DNA of 29,773 bases from a virus, in IMG/VR virus record IMGVR_UViG_3300031957_003439, positions 1-29,773 of that record. One strand, written 5' to 3'. How positions within the stretch are numbered: position 1 is the stretch's first letter; each line of letters begins with the position of its first letter. Shown here piece after piece: positions 1-5,781 of the stretch. Under the pieces are notes generated by a model, which was not told where the DNA came from, searched no databases, and was given only the letters and a program-made list of their open reading frames with translations. The position numbers and the translations under genes are program-made.

Positions 1-63
1 GGCCTTACCTATCCCTTTGGTGTGCCCTATGATTGCTATTTTATTTTTGTTTCCTTGATTCAT
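1..63 (-). CDS. SDR-like (Rossmann-fold) protein, N-terminal fragment
   Basis: Only the first 21 codons lie in the window; the gene continues past the left edge. Reading leftward from the ATG at 63 gives MNQGNKNKIAIIGHTKGIGKA. This is a short hydrophobic beta-strand followed by a GxTxGIG-type glycine loop, the NAD(P)-binding start of short-chain dehydrogenase/reductase proteins. The start overlaps the end of the hydroxylase gene by 23 bp in another frame, so translation is probably coupled. The Shine-Dalgarno is weak (TAGTGGA, a few bases upstream). Substrate, catalytic Tyr-Lys pair and length cannot be seen. Other Rossmann-type enzymes, such as nucleotide-sugar reductases, are possible. The glycine-loop reading is direct; the SDR assignment is family knowledge from a very short piece. 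Confidence 0.6.
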   Translation of the reverse strand, partial: MNQGNKNKIAIIGHTKGIGKA

Positions 64-709
64 ACACATCCACTAGATTTTCCAACCCTTCAAAACATTC
101 CGAATAGTGTTGGTAATATTGTTCGAACTTCTCTTTAGTGTACAGTGATTCTTTGTAAAAGTCAATTAATAACGTGGTTCTCTCACCTGGATTGTTGTTG
201 AAACCATTGTGTACCTGTATGTCTGGTTGGAAAATGAACGCTTCACCTGTCTTCCAAGTCATCAATTCCTGTTTCCTAGTTTCTAGGTTCATCACGTGCA
301 TACCACTCTGGTCTCCTCCTCCGTCATCCAAACACATCTGATATCTCCAACCACCTTCGTTATCCGTGTGATTACCAATTTTTGTGTCTGGTCCAACAGT
401 CATTATTGCCACATTAGTCTTGTATGGGAATTTTCTCAGTATCGAATACAGCATGGGATAGTCATTGAACGATTGTCCCTCGTGTTCCCCTGACTGTATT
501 CCCAGTGCTTTCCACTGTCCATTCACATAGTCCCCTGACTTGTCATCGAAGTCATCCGGAAGTCCCCTTACGCTGTCTGAGAAGTCTTCTGGATCTAAGA
601 ATATCTTGTTGGGTTGTGAGTCGAACTCGTGTTTGATCTCTGTGAAATGTTTTTCTATTCTCAGGAAACATTCGCCTTGCTGTCCGTGGTAATATGATTT
701 ATCGAGCAT
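41..709 (-). CDS. 2-oxoglutarate/Fe(II) oxygenase, aspartyl/asparaginyl beta-hydroxylase-like
   Basis: A 222-residue protein whose C-terminal half has the double-stranded beta-helix signature of the aspartyl/asparaginyl beta-hydroxylase family. The iron triad is His114-x-Asp116 (motif NHTDNEGGWRYQ) with His167 (IQVHNGFNN). Arg177 (GERTTLLIDF) is placed to bind the 2-oxoglutarate carboxylate. The expected reaction is 2OG-dependent hydroxylation of an Asp/Asn side chain or a related substrate, in the infected cell's cytoplasm. The N-terminal ~90 residues are acidic and unassigned. The gene starts inside the last codons of the adhesin gene (11-bp overlap) and overlaps the SDR-like start by 23 bp, so it belongs to the fibre/adhesin transcript. 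The target is unknown: an adhesin residue, a host protein or a small molecule are all open. Proline hydroxylase-like enzymes share the fold, but the motif spacing fits the Asp/Asn family better. Confidence 0.8.
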   Translation of the reverse strand: MLDKSYYHGQQGECFLRIEKHFTEIKHEFDSQPNKIFLDPEDFSDSVRGLPDDFDDKSGDYVNGQWKALGIQSGEHEGQSFNDYPMLYSILRKFPYKTNVAIMTVGPDTKIGNHTDNEGGWRYQMCLDDGGGDQSGMHVMNLETRKQELMTWKTGEAFIFQPDIQVHNGFNNNPGERTTLLIDFYKESLYTKEKFEQYYQHYSECFEGLENLVDVYESRKQK

Positions 710-2138
710 TCAGTATATTAACATTTTTATCATGTATCTGTCTATCATGATCTTGCCAATTACTAAAAAATTGTTCACCGTGGTTGGTTAGTTCTTGCTG
801 TTCACTTAATTCGAAGTAATCTGTGAATTCTGTGTTGTTTATAATAATTCTTCTGTTTTCGCTACCGAACACGTACACTATTACTTCGTCATCACCTAGT
901 GATAATCCTAGTCTACTGTCCTCGACTCTTGTCCATGCACCATCTTCTTTGACCATGTGCGTTCCTGATACTTGGATCCCGTTGTAGTCATACAGGTTGT
1001 CTATCAAGAACTTACCTGTTGCGAACACCTTGCCACCAACTGACACTGTGTCACCTATGTCCACCTGTTCTACTGCTTTGAAAGAACCATCTGCCATCGT
1101 GATCATTGTTCCTGCTATGAAACAACCACCCCCAGGAGAAGGTCCTGATCCTCCTGATCCTGAAGTAGTGTTACCTGTAGTGTTACCAAATCCGGCCGCT
1201 GTTTCAACAATGTTGATTCCTGAGTTGAATAGTGCCTTCCATGTTCCTGATACTTTGACGTAAGCGGCCGTTATCGCCTTCCATGTTCCTGATACTTTGA
1301 CGTAAGCGGCATTTATCTTCTTCCATGTTCCTGCTACTTTAACGTTTCCCTGTACTCCTACATTGAATACAATAACTGCTTTTCCATCTGCTCCTGAGCC
1401 CGATCCAGTTCCTCCCACTGCAACTCCTGATGTGTAATTAGCTTCACCTGTTCCGCCTGGTGTAACACCCGAACCATCTGAACTCGATCCTCCTGATGGT
1501 ACTAGGTTCGATCCTGATCTACCGCCGGTACCTCCACTGTCATTAGATCCACCGTTTCCACCTGTACCGCCATCGGCTCCTCCGCCTCCAGCTCCTCCAC
1601 CACCACCGTCTCCGGAGTGGCCCGCACCGTTCTCTCCCAGTGTGCCTGGTGATCTAGCTGTTGCTGTATTTGTGGCGACTCCTGCACTTCCGTTGGAACT
1701 GTTACCCGCTCCACCGCCGCCTCCACCGCCGCCTGCTATCGCGACTGCTGTGCCATCTATGAATAATGTCGTGGCTCCTCCACCACCTCCTCCTGATCCC
1801 GAAGATCCATTTGGACCTGAAGATCCACCCTGTCCACCTGAAAAATCTGTTTTACTTTTTCCGTTTGTTCCACCTGTCGCATTTGCCCCCTGATATCCAC
1901 CTGCTCCGCCGCCACCAACTGCTACCTCAAGGGTGTCGTTGATATTGGATGTTACTGAATAACTTGTTTTTTTGACATGATGCCCGGCCGCTCCTGTGCC
2001 ACCACCACCACCTACGTCTGAACCACCGCCACCACCTGCTCCACCCCAAAGATAGATGTCTATCGATGTTGTTCCAGGTGGTATGGTTGTTTGATTTATT
2101 GTTCCTGTGTGGTTGAACGTCTTGACTACTGCTACCAT
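699..2138 (-). CDS. Glycine-rich tail adhesin with C-terminal Hint domain
   Basis: A 479-residue protein in three parts. Residues ~1-255 form a glycine-rich beta-domain: an N-terminal strand region (FNHTGTINQTTIPPGTTSI) and many GGGGG runs, as in phage glycine-rich fibre-tip adhesins. Residues ~266-307 are three 14-residue tandem repeats (VKVSGTWKAITAAY type). From Cys339 on is a Hedgehog/intein (Hint) fold: CFIAGTMITMADGS, a GDTV turn, the block-B pair Thr393-His394 (SGTHMV) and an INNTEFTDYFE end segment. Hint domains catalyse self-cleavage through the N-terminal Cys; no C-terminal intein Asn plus extein is evident, so cleavage rather than splicing is expected. The start is supported by a strong GGAGG 9 nt upstream. 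It lies 4 nt after the preceding fibre gene and overlaps the hydroxylase gene. The likely role is receptor binding at a fibre tip (inference). Confidence 0.8.
   Translation of the reverse strand: MVAVVKTFNHTGTINQTTIPPGTTSIDIYLWGGAGGGGGSDVGGGGGTGAAGHHVKKTSYSVTSNINDTLEVAVGGGGAGGYQGANATGGTNGKSKTDFSGGQGGSSGPNGSSGSGGGGGGATTLFIDGTAVAIAGGGGGGGGAGNSSNGSAGVATNTATARSPGTLGENGAGHSGDGGGGGAGGGGADGGTGGNGGSNDSGGTGGRSGSNLVPSGGSSSDGSGVTPGGTGEANYTSGVAVGGTGSGSGADGKAVIVFNVGVQGNVKVAGTWKKINAAYVKVSGTWKAITAAYVKVSGTWKALFNSGINIVETAAGFGNTTGNTTSGSGGSGPSPGGGCFIAGTMITMADGSFKAVEQVDIGDTVSVGGKVFATGKFLIDNLYDYNGIQVSGTHMVKEDGAWTRVEDSRLGLSLGDDEVIVYVFGSENRRIIINNTEFTDYFELSEQQELTNHGEQFFSNWQDHDRQIHDKNVNILNAR
708..1124 (-). other. Hint (Hedgehog/intein-type) autoprocessing domain, residues 339-477
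   Basis: The domain opens at Cys339 with CFIAGTMITMADGSFKAVEQ followed by VDIGDTVSVGG, matching block A of Hint domains. Thr393-His394 match the block-B TxxH/TH region that activates the first peptide bond. A late beta segment (RRIIINNTEFTDYFE) resembles the end of phage and bacterial Hint modules. No HN-Cys/Ser/Thr splice acceptor is seen at the C-terminus (it ends NILNAR), so N-terminal cleavage is more likely than splicing. Activity is inferred. Confidence 0.75.
1218..1343 (-). repeat. Three tandem 42-bp (14-residue) repeats in the adhesin
   Basis: Three in-frame units of exactly 42 bp encode VKVAGTWKKINAAY, VKVSGTWKAITAAY and VKVSGTWKALFNSG (residues 266-307). The first two DNA copies (around 1234-1268 and 1276-1310) share an identical 35-bp stretch on the plus strand, and the third (from 1321) has diverged slightly. 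The near-identity suggests recent unit duplication or gene conversion. The repeats sit between the glycine-rich domain and the Hint domain and may act as a spacer or trimerising stalk. Confidence 0.9.
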
Positions 2139-2142
2139 GGGA

Positions 2143-3519
2143 TTAAGCCTCCCTTACAAAATAGAAGTCTCCGTCGACGCCATCTGAATCTGAAGGATCC
2201 GTGGTTGCTACTTGCTTAAATCTGTTGACAAAAGTTACTACTTGTCCTGTAGTTGGTACGCTCACGCTTGAAGTAGATGTTATTGCTGATCCTACTGCCG
2301 CCAAATTGACATTTGTCACTGTCACCAGTCCTGCCGCTGTTGTTTTTAATACTTTTTCTTTTGATGCGTTACCGTCTACTACCGCATCTGCTAATCTTAT
2401 GACCTGTGAATATGATTGTCCGTGTCCTGCACTCCAGAAATTTTCAGACACATCATAGAACATTCTAGCATCATCTGTGTCACCAGTCTCGACTATAAGT
2501 CCTGCGTCTGCTTCCGAACCCCCTGCGTTGACTTTAAGGAAAGTGTCGGAGTGTTGTACAATGTTGGATGATGTGTAGTTGTACGCACCACTCACGTTTA
2601 AATTTCCTACTATTGTAAGATCACCAGTGATGTCTACGCCGCCATCTGCACCTGTCAATTGTAAAGGTGTTTTTGTTGTACCATTATCGTTTACTGTGAA
2701 TTTTAAGTCCTTGTCTTCTGAAGTCTGTGCTATCGTCACGTCGTTGCTTGAAACGGTCACTGTCAGTTCCTGTGCTCCACCAACTATCAATCCTGCATCT
2801 GCATCTATTGTTAATGCACCTGTTGTGGTATCTGCCACATCTGATCTCAAGAAGTTTCCACCTGCAATTACTGTGCTTGAATTATTTGATGTTCCTGATA
2901 CGAGGATCTGTGAAGCTTGTGTGCTTGTTCCATCGAACACTGCTCCCAGTGTTGAGTTTAGTGTGAATCCTGCCTTGACTGCCGCGAAACCTGTCTGTGT
3001 CACACTTGGTGTGAAATCTTCTTTTGAAAGTATAGCTACTCTTGTGTTTCCTGCGTACATGGAAGATACAACCTTGTTTCCGCCTGCACTAGCTAGTGTC
3101 TCTATCTTCCAACCTGACAGTGTCTGTCCTGCTGTGTAGACCGGTCCTACTAGTTGGAATGCTGATCCTGTATGGACGTAAAGTTGATCGTTGTCTGAAT
3201 CATGCCAAAGGTCACCCGCCGATGGTGTGGTCGGTGCTGAATTTTGTGATTTTGCACCTGCCGATGGTTTGAAACTTGTTCCATCATAAACTTTCAATTG
3301 TGCTGTTGACGTGTCAAACCATAACTCACCTTTCAAAGGTGCTGATGGTGCCGACGTCGATGCTGAATTCTCTAGCAGTTTAACAAGGTTCTCGTTCAGA
3401 CCCTCACCGAACCCAGAAAAGCTCTTTCCGAAAAGCTGTACGGAAGTGGTGTTATCTACTGTACCATCCGTGATGGTAGTGATTGCTGTCCCGTCTGTTC
3501 TGTTAATTGTGTACGCCAT
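2143..3519 (-). CDS. Tail-fibre-like virion structural protein (paralogue 1, 458 aa)
   Basis: I use the ATG at 3519 (MAYTINRTDG), not the upstream in-frame ATG at 3549. The shorter start aligns with the paralogue's MSYTVNKSNS, and the extra 10 codons would overlap the paralogue's end. Residues ~35-60 carry FGEGLNENLVKLLENSAS. Two GELWFDT/GDLWHDS modules (about 64-82 and 102-118) are typical of marine T4-like fibre proteins. A beta-rich middle (FLRSDVADTTTGALTIDADAG) aligns with the paralogue to about residue 300, then the C-termini differ: here LNVSGAYNYTSSN to GDFYFVREA, with no peptidase-like domain. No Shine-Dalgarno is visible, and an AATAAATA motif lies 8 nt upstream. It probably forms part of a side-fibre or baseplate-rim fibre. 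The exact position in the virion is unknown. Confidence 0.8.
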   Translation of the reverse strand: MAYTINRTDGTAITTITDGTVDNTTSVQLFGKSFSGFGEGLNENLVKLLENSASTSAPSAPLKGELWFDTSTAQLKVYDGTSFKPSAGAKSQNSAPTTPSAGDLWHDSDNDQLYVHTGSAFQLVGPVYTAGQTLSGWKIETLASAGGNKVVSSMYAGNTRVAILSKEDFTPSVTQTGFAAVKAGFTLNSTLGAVFDGTSTQASQILVSGTSNNSSTVIAGGNFLRSDVADTTTGALTIDADAGLIVGGAQELTVTVSSNDVTIAQTSEDKDLKFTVNDNGTTKTPLQLTGADGGVDITGDLTIVGNLNVSGAYNYTSSNIVQHSDTFLKVNAGGSEADAGLIVETGDTDDARMFYDVSENFWSAGHGQSYSQVIRLADAVVDGNASKEKVLKTTAAGLVTVTNVNLAAVGSAITSTSSVSVPTTGQVVTFVNRFKQVATTDPSDSDGVDGDFYFVREA

Positions 3520-3526
3520 TTGCTTG

Positions 3527-3534
3527 TATTTATT
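3527..3534 (-). promoter_or_regulatory. Late-promoter-like motif AATAAATA upstream of fibre paralogue 1
   Basis: The minus strand reads AATAAATA over the stop codon of the preceding gene, 8 nt before the ATG at 3519. It matches the T4 late -10 element TATAAATA at seven of eight positions. Initiation about 6 nt downstream would give an almost leaderless mRNA. The matching layout at 5774-5781 supports function, but either could be chance in AT-rich spacer. Confidence 0.45.
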
Positions 3535-5038
3535 GTCTTCCGGCCACAATATTAATTGTGCCTATTTCTGTTGAATTGTATTCTTCCAGTGCTTTTCCTA
3601 TCACTGTGCCCATTGCAGGGTTAGTTCCTGTCCTAGCAACACCTGGATGTTGCGAATGTGTGACCAACATGTCTCCCTTACTGATCTGTCCAACAACTTT
3701 ACATGGTACCTTTCCTTGTAATGCTACCGGTTGTCCTGAAGCGTCTGCATTCATTAAGTATGCTGGATTTCCTGAGATGACCCCTGCCACTTTTGGATCA
3801 CTGCCCATGCTTGAAACTGTGATCTCTTTCTCGCCACCAAATACAACAACTGTTCCCACTTCGTACTCCGAGTCAGATTCGTATATCTCGGCCAAGTCAG
3901 CGTATTGTGCCGATGTTGCCTTGGCATGAACTGTGTTGTAACCAAGAGAGCTACTTCCTATGTCATATGTGTCACCATTGTCTGGTAGTATTGCTTTTGT
4001 TATTAGTGTTCCTGATAGTGTTGTTGCACCCAGACTGCTGGCACCTGACCCTGCGATGTTTCCTGTCACGTTTCCTGTGACTGCACCGGTCAGTGGTCCT
4101 ACGAATGCTGTCGCTGTCGCTGTTCCTGCCACTTGTAATGTCGAGCTCGGTGTGGTAGTTCCGATACCCACTCTTGATGCTGATCCGTCCAACGTCATTA
4201 ACGTGGTCGTTACACCTCCGTCGTTCATTTTGAATGTTATGTCTGTGTCTACTATCACATTTGAAACAATTACCCCTGTGGAGTCCACTGTTATTGATAG
4301 GTCACTGTCAGCACCCACAGTCATACCAGAGTCTGTAACTATACCTAGCGTTCCGGCAGTTGTGTCGTTGGCATTGGATCTCAAGTACGATGCCGCTGAC
4401 ACTCCACCCAGTGCGTCTGAATCCGTGGCCGTTCCTGCAAATTTTGTACCCGATATCGCCGTGGTCAGTGTTATACCTTTCTTGATCGTTGCAAATCCTG
4501 AGAGAGTGGCCTTTGGGGTGAACTCGTCTTCCGATATTATTGCAATAAGGTTACCGTCATTGAACCACTTGGTTATGTTCTGTGATACATCCGATGAATC
4601 AACTATTACATCGTACGTGAATCCGTTTGTGGTACCTGTTGAACTTGGTGGTCCTACAAGTATCGAAGTTGTTCCATTGTAGTAGTACATCTGTCCTGTG
4701 TCTGAGTCTATCCATATATCTCCCTGTGCAGGGGCCGTGGGTTCCGTTGATTGGTACGGGACGTTTCCGCCCGACGGTACGAATACTGTTCCTGAATATA
4801 CCTTTAGCCTGCTTGTTGCAGTGTCATACCAAAGTTGTCCCTGTACGGGTTTAGTAGGTGCTGTCGTGTTTGCGAAGTTCTCCATCAGGTGTAGGAAGTT
4901 CTCTGCGATCACCTCTCCGTAACCTGCATAACCTTTACCTATGAACGAAAGATCAGTCTGGGTGTTCACAACACCATCCTGCACCGTGTACTGGTTTGGT
5001 GATGCTGAGCTGTTTGACTTGTTTACAGTGTACGACAT
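3530..5038 (-). CDS. Tail-fibre-like structural protein with C-terminal G2-type autoproteolytic-like domain (paralogue 2, 502 aa)
   Basis: A paralogue of the 458-residue protein downstream. It has the same N-terminal MSYTVN start, a GYGEVIAENFLHLMENFA helix (~40-57), two GQLWYDT/GDIWIDS modules (~67-82 and 106-121) and a beta-rich middle (YLRSNANDTTAGTLGI). The C-terminal ~123 residues (380-502) are different: ADLAEIYESDSEYEVGTVVV, VAGVISGNPAYLMN, VPCKVVGQISKGDMLV and GKALEEYN. This pattern is widespread at the ends of marine phage fibres and resembles the Peptidase_G2/IMC autoproteolytic family. It may assist trimer folding or cleavage; I cannot see a proven active site. AGGA lies 9 nt before the ATG, within the previous gene's last codons. 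It is probably a fibre subunit. Confidence 0.8.
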   Translation of the reverse strand: MSYTVNKSNSSASPNQYTVQDGVVNTQTDLSFIGKGYAGYGEVIAENFLHLMENFANTTAPTKPVQGQLWYDTATSRLKVYSGTVFVPSGGNVPYQSTEPTAPAQGDIWIDSDTGQMYYYNGTTSILVGPPSSTGTTNGFTYDVIVDSSDVSQNITKWFNDGNLIAIISEDEFTPKATLSGFATIKKGITLTTAISGTKFAGTATDSDALGGVSAASYLRSNANDTTAGTLGIVTDSGMTVGADSDLSITVDSTGVIVSNVIVDTDITFKMNDGGVTTTLMTLDGSASRVGIGTTTPSSTLQVAGTATATAFVGPLTGAVTGNVTGNIAGSGASSLGATTLSGTLITKAILPDNGDTYDIGSSSLGYNTVHAKATSAQYADLAEIYESDSEYEVGTVVVFGGEKEITVSSMGSDPKVAGVISGNPAYLMNADASGQPVALQGKVPCKVVGQISKGDMLVTHSQHPGVARTGTNPAMGTVIGKALEEYNSTEIGTINIVAGRQ

Positions 5039-5041
5039 CTA

Positions 5042-5767
5042 TTAGTATCCTGTGTTACCACCTGAAGTCGTTCCACTCACTGTGTTTGAAGTTGACAGTG
5101 CAGTCGAGCTTGTTTCGGTGAATGTTGTTAAACTCTGAATCCTTAAAGTGTAATCAATTTGTATCAACCTGTTTAGAGATTTCTGTACTGGATGGAATAC
5201 AACGTGTGTCAACAGTTTGTTCGTTGATCCGTTCTCTGTCCCTTCCCATGATTTCAGTCCCAATTCATCAAACACATAATCGCCATTGAAATCTGTTGTG
5301 TTGTCAAACGCGGCCTGTCCCGTGGGCTCACCATAATCCAATGTGCAAGTCACAACAATGTCGGTGTACTTGTTACCTGCCGTGTGTCTCACTTCCATCT
5401 TGTTCCTCGTGGTGTCCTTGTTGGTAGCAGAAGTATCATCTACCACTTTGTAATATGTTTGGTTGTACAAAGTTGCATTTGTACCTGTTGAGTTTGGTGT
5501 AAGATATGTGATTATACCTGTGGGATCAACACTTGTTCCGCCATTACCTAGTGCCATCTCGTGTACGAATCCTGTGCTCTTGTTTGCCAGTGAATTGGCC
5601 AGTGCCTGAGACATGTTCTCATAGTGGATCGCGTTTCTTTTGTCAACGATCACTTCGCCCGTCTCTGGGTCAAAGATCTTGATATGTCCCGTCATCATAA
5701 CACCTGTGTTATCCTGGGGTTTTTTGTCTTCTTCTTTTGATTCTGTTTGTTTAGTATCCTGTGTCAT
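5042..5767 (-). CDS. Virion structural protein of the marine T4-like fibre/baseplate cluster (241 aa)
   Basis: A 241-residue protein with an acidic, lysine-rich N-terminus followed by a conserved-looking core: MTGHIKIFDPETGEVIVDKR, NAIHYENMSQALANSLANKS, RNKMEVRHTAGNKYTDIVV and YVFDELGLKSW. I recognise this as a recurrent structural protein next to the giant baseplate protein in marine T4-like phages, but I know no precise T4 counterpart. The C-terminus is a Thr/Ser/Gly tail ending GGNTGY. The ATG at 5767 has no Shine-Dalgarno and lies 7 nt after an AATAAATA motif. An internal start at Met23 (MMTGHIK) is preceded by AGGTG 4-5 nt upstream and is an alternative that would remove the acidic leader. 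The gap to the next gene is 3 nt. Confidence 0.7.
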   Translation of the reverse strand: MTQDTKQTESKEEDKKPQDNTGVMMTGHIKIFDPETGEVIVDKRNAIHYENMSQALANSLANKSTGFVHEMALGNGGTSVDPTGIITYLTPNSTGTNATLYNQTYYKVVDDTSATNKDTTRNKMEVRHTAGNKYTDIVVTCTLDYGEPTGQAAFDNTTDFNGDYVFDELGLKSWEGTENGSTNKLLTHVVFHPVQKSLNRLIQIDYTLRIQSLTTFTETSSTALSTSNTVSGTTSGGNTGY

Positions 5768-5773
5768 CTAGTG

Positions 5774-5781
5774 TATTTATT
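5774..5781 (-). promoter_or_regulatory. Late-promoter-like motif AATAAATA upstream of the 241-aa structural gene
   Basis: AATAAATA on the minus strand overlaps the last codons and stop of the giant gene and ends 7 nt before the ATG at 5767. It is one base from the T4 late consensus TATAAATA. A start about 6 nt downstream would place +1 at or next to the ATG. It could give the four distal fibre genes their own late transcript after a 13-kb gene. Confidence 0.45.

Noticed and set aside
3519-3549. Upstream start (MWPEDNKYKQ) for fibre paralogue 1
   Set aside because: It lies inside the previous gene. The paralogue starts exactly at the position of the ATG at 3519, and the late-like motif would fall after the upstream start.
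3545-3560. Inverted repeat CACAATATTAATTGTG as a terminator
   Set aside because: Only a 6-bp AT-rich stem with a 4-nt loop, inside coding sequence and with no following U-tract.
2579-4682. Long plus-strand frames (2579-3139, 3960-4682) opposite the fibre genes
   Set aside because: They translate to Val/Pro/Ser-rich sequence mirroring Thr/Gly-rich fibre codons, and no family is recognisable.
5698-5711. Inverted repeat TAACACCTGTGTTA as an operator
   Set aside because: Short, inside the coding sequence of the 241-aa gene, and not repeated elsewhere.
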